The position numbers and the translations under genes were made by a program. 64,000 nucleotides of DNA from contig DDKB01000008.1 of the NCBI GenBank assembly GCA_002339675.1, positions 124,001-188,000 of the forward strand. Reading direction: 5' to 3'. This document shows, in pieces, positions 52,044-62,739 of this stretch. Numbering within the stretch: the first letter of the stretch is position 1; every line of letters starts with the position of its first letter. The notes beneath the pieces are model-generated. The model was not told where the DNA came from and searched no databases. It saw only the letters and a list, made by a program, of their open reading frames with translations. Source of the DNA: Stutzerimonas stutzeri. GTDB taxonomy: Bacteria > Pseudomonadota > Gammaproteobacteria > Pseudomonadales > Pseudomonadaceae.

Positions 52044-53522
52044 TCAGCGCGTCAGCAGCAGATCGAGCGTGCCGCTGACGCCGAGCGTCCGCAGTCGCAG
52101 CAGGTTGCGCTCGAAGGCATCGCGAAATGCCTGGGACCGGCCAATCTGCGTGCCGAAGATTTCCTCACGCCCCAGCAGCCGCTCGGCGAGCCTTTCATCG
52201 TCCTCGACCAGCGACTGGCAGAACTCGGCGCGCGGGTCGGGAATGCTGTACGAGGTCCCATTCTCGTCGACGCCTTTGAGGTACAGCGCCCAGGCCGCGA
52301 CGACCAGCGCCGCGCGGTCCAGCTCGGCGTTATCGGCGATCAGTCGATTGATGGTGGGTACGCTGAATTTGGGAAATTTCGACGAGCCGTCCGAGCAGAC
52401 CCGCTCCAGCTGGTCGGCGATGGCACAGTTGGAGAACCGCTCGATCAGCGTCTGCTTGTACGCGGTCAGGTCGATACCCGGGACCGGGGCCAGTTGCGGC
52501 GTGACGTCCTCGTCCATGTAGCGGCGGATGTACTCGACGAACAGCGGATCAGCCATGGTTTCGTGCACGAAGCGGTAGCCGCGCAGGTAGCCCAGGTAGG
52601 TCAACGCCAGATGACTGCCGTTGAGCAGCTTGATCTTCATTTCCTCGTAGGGTGAAACGTCGTCGGTGAACTGCACGCCGACCTTTTCCCAGGCCGGGCG
52701 GCCGGCGACGAATTTGTCTTCCAGCACCCATTGCACGAAGGGCTCGCAGACGACGGGCCAGGCGTCATCGATACCGTGCTGCCGCTTGAGGTCGGCGCGG
52801 TGTGCGGCGCTGGTCATCGGCGTGATCCGGTCGACCATGGCGTTGGGGAAGCTGACGTTGTGCTCGATCCAGCCGGCCAGCTCGACATCCACCCGTTTGG
52901 CGAACGCCAGGGTTGCCTTGCGGGTCACGTCACCGTTGTGCGGCAGGTTATCGCAGGACATCACCGTAAAAGGCCCCGTGCCTTCGCCCCGACGCCGGGC
53001 GAGCGCCGCGCAGATCAGGCCGAAGACGCTGATCGGCGCCCGTGGATTGGCCAGATCATGCTGGATCTGCGGCAGCGCGGCGTTGAACTCGCCGGTGCTG
53101 TCGTCCATGCAGTAACCGCCCTCGGTGATGGTCAGCGAGACGATGCGGATGGCCGGATCAGCCAGCCGGGCGACTACGGCTCCGGAACCATCTTCGGGCG
53201 CCAGCAGCATGTCGCGAAGGCTGCCGATCACGCGCACCTCGGTGTCCGGACGGTCGTCGAGCTCCACCAGGGTATAAAGGAAATCCTGCGATGCCAGGGC
53301 GTTGCGCATGGTGCTCTCATCGGCGCGGGTGCCGATGCCGCAGATACCCCAATCGAGTCCTTCACCGGTGTTCATCAGCGCATCGGTGTAGGCCGCTTGA
53401 TGGGCGCGATGAAACCCGCCGACCCCGATGTGTGCGATGCCGGCCGTGACCGACCCGAGCGAATAGGACGGGCGAGCGATGTGCGCCGGCAGCTGCGGCA
53501 GGTTCTGTTCATTCAACTTCAT
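52044..53522 (-). CDS. mtlD: Mannitol/polyol 2-dehydrogenase
   Basis: 492 residues from the ATG at 53520-53522 with GAGG upstream; the frame stays open further upstream but the family begins here (MKLNEQNLPQLPAHIARPSYSLGSVTAGIAHIGVGGFHRAHQAAYTDAL). Long-chain polyol-specific dehydrogenase, zinc-free. Motifs: NAD-binding AHIGVGGFHRAH, VSFPNAMVDRITPMT, and the catalytic Lys in YEEMKIKLLNGSHLALTYLGYL. It oxidises mannitol, sorbitol and arabitol to fructose and xylulose. It lies between mtlK and mtlY; an intercistronic stem-loop precedes it. Confidence 0.94.
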   Translation of the reverse strand: MKLNEQNLPQLPAHIARPSYSLGSVTAGIAHIGVGGFHRAHQAAYTDALMNTGEGLDWGICGIGTRADESTMRNALASQDFLYTLVELDDRPDTEVRVIGSLRDMLLAPEDGSGAVVARLADPAIRIVSLTITEGGYCMDDSTGEFNAALPQIQHDLANPRAPISVFGLICAALARRRGEGTGPFTVMSCDNLPHNGDVTRKATLAFAKRVDVELAGWIEHNVSFPNAMVDRITPMTSAAHRADLKRQHGIDDAWPVVCEPFVQWVLEDKFVAGRPAWEKVGVQFTDDVSPYEEMKIKLLNGSHLALTYLGYLRGYRFVHETMADPLFVEYIRRYMDEDVTPQLAPVPGIDLTAYKQTLIERFSNCAIADQLERVCSDGSSKFPKFSVPTINRLIADNAELDRAALVVAAWALYLKGVDENGTSYSIPDPRAEFCQSLVEDDERLAERLLGREEIFGTQIGRSQAFRDAFERNLLRLRTLGVSGTLDLLLTR

Positions 53523-53565
53523 GTCAGGCCTCGCTGGGCGTGAAAAGAGAATTACCGGCGGCGTA

Positions 53566-53588
53566 ATCGCTGCCGTGATGGCAGCGAT
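53566..53588. other. Intercistronic stem-loop between mtlK and mtlD
   Basis: ATCGCTGCC-GTGAT-GGCAGCGAT, a perfect 9-base stem with a 5-base loop in the 104-base gap. No T-run follows, so it is more likely an RNA-stability element separating the transport genes from the enzyme genes than a terminator. Confidence 0.6.
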
Positions 53589-53626
53589 ACGTCGGCGAGC
53601 GGGTTGGTCCTGGATCGGTCTGGCGG

Positions 53627-54727
<1,101 letters not shown>

Positions 54728-54774
54728 GTTCGAATCCTCTGTTGTTCTTGTCGGTCTTGTTGATACGGCGGCGG

Positions 54775-55608
<834 letters not shown>

Positions 55609-55618
55609 CGGTCTGTCC

Positions 55619-56563
55619 TCAGTATTTTTCGGTGAGATTCTTGCCGAGCATGCGCACCAGGATGATCGCCGCGATGTTGGCGATCACCACTGCAATCAAC
55701 CCGCCGGCCGAGGCCATGCCGACGTCAAACTGCAGCAGCGCCTGGTTGCAGATCAGGTAGGCAAGGTTGGTCGAGGCGTAGCCGGGGCCACCACTGGTGG
55801 TGGTGAAGATCTCGGCGAAGACCGACAGCAGGAAAATCGTTTCGATCATCACCACCACGGCGATGGGCCGGGCCAGGTGGGGCAGGGTCAGGTGCCAGAA
55901 AATCGCGATCGGGCCGGCGCCATCGAGGCGGGCGGCTTCCTTCTGTTCCTGGTCGAGCGACTGCATGGCGGTCATCAGGATCAGGATCGCGAAGGGTAGC
56001 CATTGCCACGACACGATGATCACGATCGAGGCCAGCGGATGCTGCGCCAGCCAATCCACCGGCTGCGCGCCGAAGAACTTCCAGACCGCCGCGAGGATGC
56101 CCGAGACCGGGTGATAGATCAGGTTCTTCCAGACTAGGGCGCTGACGGTCGGCATGATGAAGAACGGCGAAATCAGCATCACCCGGACGACGCCGCGGCC
56201 GGCGAAGTCCGCCGCTTCGATCAATGCCGAGATGAGTACGCCGAGCACCACGCTGATCAGCAGCACGCTGCCGACCAGGATCAGGGTGTTGATCATGCCG
56301 GGCATGAACCCGGCGTCGGTCAGGAAATACTCGAAGTTTTCCAGGCCGACGAAGTCGTTCTCGCCGGGATAGAGCAGGTTGTAGCGAATCGTCGAGAAGT
56401 AGAGTGTCATCGCCAGCGGTACCAGCATCCACAGCAGCAGGAGCGCAACGGACGGACTGACAAGGAACCAGCTGGGTCCGAAGCGTCGCGGCTGGCGCGC
56501 GTTGGGCTCGCTTGCCGTTTCGGTAGCGGAGGCCTTGGAAGAGGCTGTCGAGAGGGTAGCCAT
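55619..56563 (-). CDS. mtlF: Polyol ABC transporter permease
   Basis: 314 residues, MalF-type permease: a polar N-terminal tail, then helices from WFLVSPSVALLLLWMLVPLAMTLYFS. The EAA loop reads KEAARLDGAGPIAIFWHLTLPHLARPI, with TTTSGGPGYASTNLAYLIC between the last helices. It is followed 10 bases later by mtlG. Confidence 0.94.
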   Translation of the reverse strand: MATLSTASSKASATETASEPNARQPRRFGPSWFLVSPSVALLLLWMLVPLAMTLYFSTIRYNLLYPGENDFVGLENFEYFLTDAGFMPGMINTLILVGSVLLISVVLGVLISALIEAADFAGRGVVRVMLISPFFIMPTVSALVWKNLIYHPVSGILAAVWKFFGAQPVDWLAQHPLASIVIIVSWQWLPFAILILMTAMQSLDQEQKEAARLDGAGPIAIFWHLTLPHLARPIAVVVMIETIFLLSVFAEIFTTTSGGPGYASTNLAYLICNQALLQFDVGMASAGGLIAVVIANIAAIILVRMLGKNLTEKY

Positions 56564-56625
56564 GGGCGTGCTCCGGCTGAAAGAGACCAGTGAGGGCTCA
56601 GGCGAGCCCTGTCCAGTGGAGAGGC

Positions 56626-57933
56626 CTATTTGGGATAGCCAGCGCGCTTCATCTCACCTGAGGCCGATTGCTGCACCGCCGTGAGCATCTGCTCGACCGG
56701 CATCTGCCCGGTCAGCGCGGCAGCGAACATCTTGCCGACCTGAGTGCCGATGGCCTGGAACTCGGGGATGGTGACCAGCTGAATCCCGACGTAGGGCACT
56801 GGCTTGGCCGACGGCGAGGCGGGGTCAGCCTGCTTCAGCGACTCGAGGGTGATCTTGGCGAACGGCGCGGCGGTCATGTATTCGTCGCTGTAGGTCGATT
56901 CGCGGGTGCCCGGCGGCACATTGGCAACGCCGTCGGTCTTGGCGACGAGCTCGGCATAGTCTTTCGAGGTTGCCCAGGCGGCGAAGGTCTTGGCGGCGTC
57001 CTTTTGCTGCGAGCTGGTGGGGATCGCCAGCGCCCAGGAATAGAGCCACGCCGAGCCCTTGTCGGTCGTTTCATGCGGGGCGAAGGTAAAACCGACCTTG
57101 TCGGCGACTTTGCTTTGGGATTCGTCGGTGACGAAGGAGCCTGCCACGGTCGCATCGACCCACATCGCGCACTTGCCGCTGTTGAACAGGGCCAGGTTCT
57201 CGTTGAAGCCGTTGCTCGACGCCCCGGGCGGGCCGTACTTGCTCAACGTATCGACGTAGAACTTGGCCGCCTGGGTCCATTCCGGTCCGGTGAATTCGGG
57301 CTGCCACTGCTCGTCGAACCAGCGTGCACCAAAGGCGTTGGCGATGGTGGTGACCAGCGCCATGTTTTCGCCCCATCCGGCTTTGCCGCGCAAGCAGATG
57401 CCGTACTGGTCTTCGCCCGGCTTGTGCAGTTTCTCGGCGAATTGCGCCATCTGCGTCCAGGTGGGGTGCGCGGGCATTTCCAGGCCGGCCTGCTTGAACA
57501 GGTCGGTGCGGTAGTAGGTCATCGAGCTTTCCGCGTAGAACGGCAAGGCGTACAGCGTGCCATCCACTGACAAGCCTTCGCGTACCGAGGGAAAGACATC
57601 CTCGAGGTCGTAGCTGTCGGGCAGGTCGGTCATCGGTGCGAGCCAGCCCTTGGCGCCCCACAGCGAGGCTTCGTACATGCCGATGGTGAGTACGTCGAAC
57701 TGGCCGCCGTCGGTGGCGATGTCGGTGGTCAGGCGTTGGCGCAGCACGTTCTCTTCCAGCACCACCCAGTTGAGTTTGATGTCCGGGTGCTGGTCTTCGA
57801 AGGTTTTGGACAGGCGCTGCATGCGGATCATGTCCGCGTTGTTGACCGTTGCAACGGTCAGGGTTTCGGCAGCCTGGGCCAGGCCGAACGAGGCCATGCA
57901 GGCGGTGCCGAGCAGCAGGTGTGAAATCTTCAT
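56626..57933 (-). CDS. mtlE: Polyol ABC transporter substrate-binding protein
   Basis: 435 residues with a signal peptide (MKISHLLLGTACMASFGLAQA). Cluster-B sugar-binding fold: VATVNNADMIRMQRLSKTFEDQHPDIKLNWVVLEENVLRQRLTTDIATDGGQFDVLTIGMYEASLWGAKGWL, and FNSGKCAMWVDATVAGSFV. It captures mannitol, sorbitol or arabitol in the periplasm. First gene of the transport and catabolic unit, with AGAGGAG upstream of the start. Confidence 0.94.
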   Translation of the reverse strand: MKISHLLLGTACMASFGLAQAAETLTVATVNNADMIRMQRLSKTFEDQHPDIKLNWVVLEENVLRQRLTTDIATDGGQFDVLTIGMYEASLWGAKGWLAPMTDLPDSYDLEDVFPSVREGLSVDGTLYALPFYAESSMTYYRTDLFKQAGLEMPAHPTWTQMAQFAEKLHKPGEDQYGICLRGKAGWGENMALVTTIANAFGARWFDEQWQPEFTGPEWTQAAKFYVDTLSKYGPPGASSNGFNENLALFNSGKCAMWVDATVAGSFVTDESQSKVADKVGFTFAPHETTDKGSAWLYSWALAIPTSSQQKDAAKTFAAWATSKDYAELVAKTDGVANVPPGTRESTYSDEYMTAAPFAKITLESLKQADPASPSAKPVPYVGIQLVTIPEFQAIGTQVGKMFAAALTGQMPVEQMLTAVQQSASGEMKRAGYPK

Positions 57934-58235
57934 TCCTGGACTCCTCTTCCGCGGCAGAGCAGCGGAAGTCGCTTATTGTTTTTGTTTTTCGCCCGCGTAC
58001 TACGGCTACGGACGTCTCGCAGGCATTACAACGCTGGCAGCAGCAAGGCGACAAAGCCCTGACTACACTTCATTCGATACTTTTTTGCACTGCATCGGGA
58101 TGGGTGTGGTGCCTGGCTTAATGCCGGATCTTGCCGGGCAGGGCGCTCAAGCATGCGGCTTCTGCGCGTACTGAAGCATCCGCGTGCTCGCTTAGAGTGT
58201 GGCCGAGGGTATAGAGGACGGTGGCCGGAAGCGTA
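57934..58235. other. mtlE upstream region
   Basis: About 300 bases between mtlR and mtlE, both on the minus strand. It should hold the mtlE promoter and MtlR-binding sites. AT-rich tracts occur near 57970-57995 and 58075-58090. No clear repeat, terminator or small gene was identified. Confidence 0.45.
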
Positions 58236-59141
58236 TCAGCTGGCGAGATTCTGCTCGGTCAGTCGCTGCTGCACCAGGCGGCGGTAGCAGGACGGCGTCA
58301 TGCCCTTGAGCTGCTGAAAGCGGCGATTGAAATTGGACAGGTTGTTGAAGCCGGACTCGAAGCAGACGTCGGTGACCGGCTTGGCCGGGTCCAACAGCAA
58401 CTCGCATGACTTGCTGATGCGCAGGCTGTTGACGAACTCGACGTAGCACCGGCCCGTTGCGCGTTTGAAGAAGCGCGAGAAATAGGTGGGCTTCATGCCG
58501 AGGTGCCCGGCCACCTCTTCGAGCGGCAACTCGCGCATGTAGTGGTCGAAGATGTAGTTGACTGCCATGTTGGTGCGATCGGCGTGGTGTTCGTCGCTCA
58601 GTTGCGCCGCGGTCGCACCCGAGAGCAGCTGGTAGTCATCACATCGGGCCAGTAGCTCGAGCATGATCAGAAAATAGCCGAGACGGGTGGCGCCGCGGCT
58701 GTCGGCAATTTGCTGCATCAACTGTCTCGCCTGGGCGATGGTGTGCGGGCAACGAAACTCGATGCCATAGCGGGAGCGTTCGAGCATGGGCGCGAAGCTG
58801 CGCAGTTCCGAAAAGACGCTGTGGCCCGCCTCGAAGAGCTCGTCGGTGAAGTTGACCAGCATGTCGCGCTTGGTCACCACTTCGCCTTCCGCGACCTGGC
58901 TGATCCAGTTGTGAGGCAGGTGCGGGCCGGTCAGGAACAGGCTGTCCGGGCCGAAGTTACCGACATAGTCGCCGACGAAGACCTTGCCGGAGCTGGCCAC
59001 GATCAGGTGCAGCTCGTACTCCTTGTGGTTGTGCCAGCGCACCAGCGGGCAAGGGAAACCGTGCTCTCGGTAGATCAGCGAGTTGCCATGATGGTCGTCC
59101 ATCAGTTCGTAGGATGGATCGTTGATCCTCAGCGCTTTCAT
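58236..59141 (-). CDS. mtlR: AraC-family polyol regulator
   Basis: 301 residues. N-terminal cupin-type sensor (FPCPLVRWHNHKEYELHLIVASSGKVFVGDYVGNFGPDSLFLTGPHLPHNWISQ), C-terminal AraC/XylS HTH pair (MNYIFDHYMRELPLEEVAGHLGMKPTYFSRFFKRATGRCYVEFVNSLRISKSCELLL, then VTDVCFESGFNNLSNFNRRFQQLKGMTPSCYRR). It matches MtlR of pseudomonads, which activates mtlE when mannitol, sorbitol or arabitol is present. It lies upstream of mtlE on the same strand. Confidence 0.93.
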   Translation of the reverse strand: MKALRINDPSYELMDDHHGNSLIYREHGFPCPLVRWHNHKEYELHLIVASSGKVFVGDYVGNFGPDSLFLTGPHLPHNWISQVAEGEVVTKRDMLVNFTDELFEAGHSVFSELRSFAPMLERSRYGIEFRCPHTIAQARQLMQQIADSRGATRLGYFLIMLELLARCDDYQLLSGATAAQLSDEHHADRTNMAVNYIFDHYMRELPLEEVAGHLGMKPTYFSRFFKRATGRCYVEFVNSLRISKSCELLLDPAKPVTDVCFESGFNNLSNFNRRFQQLKGMTPSCYRRLVQQRLTEQNLAS

Positions 59142-59210
59142 GCTCGGTTCCGGCGTCCTTGTTGTTGTCCCCTTGGGGTTATAGACGTTCGTGCCGATGG
59201 GGCCAACCGG

Positions 59211-60143
59211 TCAGGCGAATTCGTGCCGGTAGGGCAGGTCTGGCCCGCGGCGCGAGCAGGTGATGGCCGCCGCTTCGACGGCAAAAGTGAGCATCGCCTG
59301 CAACTGATCGCGGCTGATCTGCGCCAGTGCGGCCGGCGCATCCAGCGCGTGGTCGTGGAGATAGCCGAGCAGCGCGGCCTGGAAGGTATCGCCGGCCCCG
59401 ACCGTGTCGCAGACGTCGACGGCCTTTGCCGGGGCCGCGAGCCGCCCATGTCGGCGGCTGAACAGCTGCGCACCGTCGCCGCCACGGGTCAGCACGACCA
59501 GTTCGCAGCGCCCCTGCAACCAGCGCCGGGCGATACCGGCCGGGGATTCGCCGGGATACAGCAGCCCCAGGTCTTCGTCGCTGACCTTGATCAGGTGCGC
59601 CTCGGCGGCCAGGGCCTCGACGCGCTCGCGCCAGCGCTGCAGGTCCGGGTCGACGTTGAGCCGGATGTTGGGGTCGAAGGAAATCAGCCGCCGAGCGCTT
59701 TCGCGGCGCACCAGCGCCAGCAGGGTCTCGGCGATCGGCGCCGTGACAATGGTGTAAGAGCCGACATGCAGACCGCGGATCCGCTCGCTGAGCGGTGCCA
59801 GATGGCGCGCTTCGGGCAGGCGGTCGGCGCAACCTTCGCCGCGAAAGCTGTAGGCCGGCGAGCCGCTGGCGTCCACTGCCACCATGGCGAGGGTGGTGGG
59901 CGCGTCGAAGTCCACCAGATAGCCCGGATCGACACCTTCGTCGAGCAGCAGCGTACGCAACTGGCGGCCGAAGGGATCGCGGGACAGGCCGGCGAACAGG
60001 GCAACCGGCGCATCCAGCCGGGCCAGGCCGATCGCCACGTTGAACGGCGAGCCGCCGGCGACCGCCTCCAGCTTCAAGCGGTTGCGCGGGCCGGCCGGGG
60101 CCGCGAAGACATCGAACAGGGCTTCTCCACACACCAGGTACAT
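59211..60143 (-). CDS. mtlZ: Fructokinase
   Basis: 310 residues, PfkB/ribokinase family: GGSPFNVAIGLARLDAPVALFAGLSRDPFGRQLRTLL, VDASGSPAYSFRGEGCADR, ISFDPNIRLNVDPD, and the catalytic Asp in VDVCDTVGAGDTFQAALLGYLH. It phosphorylates fructose made from mannitol or sorbitol. In many pseudomonads mtlZ ends the mtl operon; here it lies upstream of mtlR, 69 bases apart and on the same strand, so it may be cotranscribed with the regulator. Confidence 0.92.
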   Translation of the reverse strand: MYLVCGEALFDVFAAPAGPRNRLKLEAVAGGSPFNVAIGLARLDAPVALFAGLSRDPFGRQLRTLLLDEGVDPGYLVDFDAPTTLAMVAVDASGSPAYSFRGEGCADRLPEARHLAPLSERIRGLHVGSYTIVTAPIAETLLALVRRESARRLISFDPNIRLNVDPDLQRWRERVEALAAEAHLIKVSDEDLGLLYPGESPAGIARRWLQGRCELVVLTRGGDGAQLFSRRHGRLAAPAKAVDVCDTVGAGDTFQAALLGYLHDHALDAPAALAQISRDQLQAMLTFAVEAAAITCSRRGPDLPYRHEFA

Positions 60144-60249
60144 GATCGTTCTCGCCTTGGGGATGGCCCGAGCTTAGCCGCGCCACAGGCGCTCTGACAG
60201 TACATCCCGGGCCTCTGGCCGATACGTTCTTGTACCCGGCACGCCGCGA

Positions 60250-61620
60250 TCAGTACACCCAGACCTCGACACGGCGGTTCTTCACGCGGCCGCTCAGTGT
60301 GTCAGATGCGACTGGAAGAATGTCACCCAAGCCGTTGATTTCTCTGACGAGAATGCCACCTCGCGACAGCTCGCGGCGCACCGCCATGGCGCGTAGCTTG
60401 GACAATAGCGTCGTTCGTGCGGGATCGCGTCGGGCATCACCGAAACCCACCAGAGCCGCGGCGTGCATGGTCTTGCCACTGTCCTGCAAATAACGGATCA
60501 GCCGGCCGACGTCGCGCTGGGCCTTGTTGTCCAGCCGTGCGCTGCCCTCGGCGAAGCGAAAGTTGACCGTCAGCCGCTGTGCCTGGCTGGCGAGGTCGCG
60601 GTAGGCCTGTGGCATGTCGGCCTCTACCGGCAGGCGGATCGCCTCGATGGTCTGGCCGATGTAGCCGGACTTGAAGACGATGGCCTGACCGGCCGGGCTG
60701 TGGACGAACTCGAGGAACGCGCGCGTCCAGGCCGTTTGCGACTGCGGGTTGGCGTAGAAGAACAGCCGGCGCGACAAGGGATAGTCTTCCGTCGCGACCA
60801 GCGCCGGGGTCGGCAGCATGGGTTGCGACTGGCCGTCGGCGATTGCAACGGCGCGCGCCTGGCCCACCGATGCCAGCCCGACGAAGCCGATGGCGCCGGG
60901 GTGCCGGCTGACCACCTGAGACAGCCGGTCGTTGGATTCGTAGCGCGCCGCATGGCCATCCAGCGCCTTGCCCTGGGAGCCGAGCACCAGCTCGTTGAAG
61001 GTGTCATAGGTGCCCGAGCGGTCGTCGCGTGCGTGCAGTTCGACCGGGAGGTCGGGGCCACCCAGGGCCTTCCAGTTGCGAATGTCCCCGGCGAACAGGC
61101 TCGCGACCTGCTGCACGCTGAGCGAGCGGACCAGGTTGTCGGGATGGACGATGATCGCCAGCCCGTCGATGGCGATAACCTGTTCGGCCTCGACCGAGCG
61201 CAGGTCGCCGAGGCCGGCCAGGCTGGCATGTTCGCTGTCCTTGATCGGGCGTGACGCGGCGGCGAGGTCGCCGGAGCCATCCTTCAGCCCGGCAAAGCCG
61301 GTCCCGGTACCGTGGGCGGCGACCGTGGCGAATAACCGACGGCCATCGCTGTCCGTGGCGCTGACGCGCTGCTCGTTCTCTTGACCGGTCGGCGCGATGT
61401 TGATGTCACGCAAGCCCTGCGCCTCGAACAGACCGGCAATCAGCATCGGTGCAAGCTTGGCACCGACCGTATTCGATCCGTTGATGCGCAAAACGGCTTT
61501 GTCAGACGCGGGTGTCGGCAGCGTCGCGGCAGAGACCAGGCTGCCGACACACAGCATTCCGGCACACAGCAGGCGCAGCGCCCGTTTTCCATGGATGCGT
61601 CCGGACGCGGGACCTTTCAT
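60250..61620 (-). CDS. Fusion: PstS-like binding protein + OmpA peptidoglycan-binding domain
   Basis: 456 residues. A long signal peptide (about 1-32, ending LLCAGMLCVGSLVSAA), then a PstS-type periplasmic domain (about 40-330): LRINGSNTVGAKLAPMLIAGLFEAQG, DLAAASRPIKDSEH, IVHPDNLVRSLSVQQVASLFAGDIRNWKALGG, RDDRSGTYDTFNELVLG, and GAIGFVGLASVGQARAVAI. The C-terminal part (about 345-456) is OmpA-like (TVNFRFAEGSARLDNKAQRDVGRLIRYLQDS, then LSKLRAMAVRRELSRGGI and NRRVEVWVY). It would tether a phosphate or similar oxyanion binder to the cell wall. A weak CTGTCAC half Pho box lies near 61678-61684. Confidence 0.87.
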   Translation of the reverse strand: MKGPASGRIHGKRALRLLCAGMLCVGSLVSAATLPTPASDKAVLRINGSNTVGAKLAPMLIAGLFEAQGLRDINIAPTGQENEQRVSATDSDGRRLFATVAAHGTGTGFAGLKDGSGDLAAASRPIKDSEHASLAGLGDLRSVEAEQVIAIDGLAIIVHPDNLVRSLSVQQVASLFAGDIRNWKALGGPDLPVELHARDDRSGTYDTFNELVLGSQGKALDGHAARYESNDRLSQVVSRHPGAIGFVGLASVGQARAVAIADGQSQPMLPTPALVATEDYPLSRRLFFYANPQSQTAWTRAFLEFVHSPAGQAIVFKSGYIGQTIEAIRLPVEADMPQAYRDLASQAQRLTVNFRFAEGSARLDNKAQRDVGRLIRYLQDSGKTMHAAALVGFGDARRDPARTTLLSKLRAMAVRRELSRGGILVREINGLGDILPVASDTLSGRVKNRRVEVWVY

Positions 61621-61748
61621 GCAACGACACTCCCTTTCAAAGAAGCGGGGAGATTAAGACGCTTTGTTTGCCGTTATGTGACAGTGTGCCGGGGCCGTTC
61701 CGGGCTGTGACGCAGTGCGCGATGCAGCGTCGCTACGGCGTGCTGGCC

Positions 61749-62561
61749 TTAGCGAAATTCGATCCAGACCGGACAATGGTCCGACGGCTTCTCCATTCCC
61801 CGAATGTCATAGTCGACACCACAATCGACCACTCGCTGGTGCAGTCCCGAGGTGGTCAGGATCAGGTCGATTCGAAGGCCCCGCCGCGGGTCGTCTTCAA
61901 AGCCGCGGCTGCGGTAGTCAAACCAGCTGAAACGGTCGACGACCTCGGGATTGAGCGTGCGGAAACTGTCTTGCAGGCCCCAATTCTTGAGGCGAGCCAG
62001 CCACTCGCGCTCTTCGGGCAAAAAACTGCACTTGCCCGTGCGCAACCAGCGTTTGGCATTCACTTCGCCAATGCCGATATCACAGTCTTCGGGGGAAATA
62101 TTGAAATCGCCCATGACCGCGACCGATTGCTCCGGTGTGAAGCGTTCTTCTAGCAGTGCCTGCAGATCGGCATAGAACTTGGTCTTGGCCGGGAATTTGG
62201 TCGGGTGCACGCGGCTTTCGCCCTGTGGGAAATAGCCGTTCATTACGGTGACCGGCTCGCCGTCGCCATCAGCGAAGCGACCCCAGATGAAGCGCTTCTG
62301 CGACTCCTCACCGTCGCCGGGAAAGCCTTTGTGGATTTCCAGCGGTGCCTGGCGCGAGAGCAGTGCGACGCCGTAGTGCCCCTTCTGACCGTGGTAATGG
62401 ACGTGATAGCCCAGCGCTTCGATCTCCGCTTGGGGGAACTGCTCGTCGGCAACCTTGGTTTCCTGCAGGCCGATGACGTCAGGCCGGTGCTGCTCGATCA
62501 GCGCAGATAGTTGGTGAGGTCTTGCGCGTAACCCATTGATGTTGAACGAAACTAGCTTCAC
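61749..62561 (-). CDS. xthA: Exodeoxyribonuclease III
   Basis: 270 residues, full length, AP endonuclease/3'-exonuclease of the EEP fold. Motifs: LVSFNINGLRAR, metal-binding Glu34 (GLQETKV), GVALLSR, VMNGYFPQGE, VMGDFNISPEDCDIG, RRGLRIDLILTT, and the catalytic His in SDHCPVWIEF. Repairs abasic sites and blocked 3' ends. Monocistronic, divergent from the GNAT gene. Confidence 0.95.
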   Translation of the reverse strand: MKLVSFNINGLRARPHQLSALIEQHRPDVIGLQETKVADEQFPQAEIEALGYHVHYHGQKGHYGVALLSRQAPLEIHKGFPGDGEESQKRFIWGRFADGDGEPVTVMNGYFPQGESRVHPTKFPAKTKFYADLQALLEERFTPEQSVAVMGDFNISPEDCDIGIGEVNAKRWLRTGKCSFLPEEREWLARLKNWGLQDSFRTLNPEVVDRFSWFDYRSRGFEDDPRRGLRIDLILTTSGLHQRVVDCGVDYDIRGMEKPSDHCPVWIEFR

Positions 62562-62686
62562 GGATGTGGCTCCGGCAAAACCGCGATTCTAAGTCCTGCC
62601 GGCGCCGTCGCGCGACCCGTTTCGGCCCTCTCGTTCGCCTGGCCGCCGGGAAGCGGCAGGAGACCGATGGCGGTGCTAACGTCAGG

Positions 62687-62711
62687 GAATCGCTTTACAA
62701 CGAAGCGATTC
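62687..62711. promoter_or_regulatory. Perfect dyad in the GNAT leader
   Basis: GAATCGCTT-N7-AAGCGATTC, perfect 9-base arms, ending 28 bases before the GNAT start. It is either an operator or a leader RNA hairpin. An ACAACG direct repeat overlaps it. Confidence 0.55.
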
Positions 62712-62739
62712 ACAACGACAAGATCAAGCGAGAACTGCC

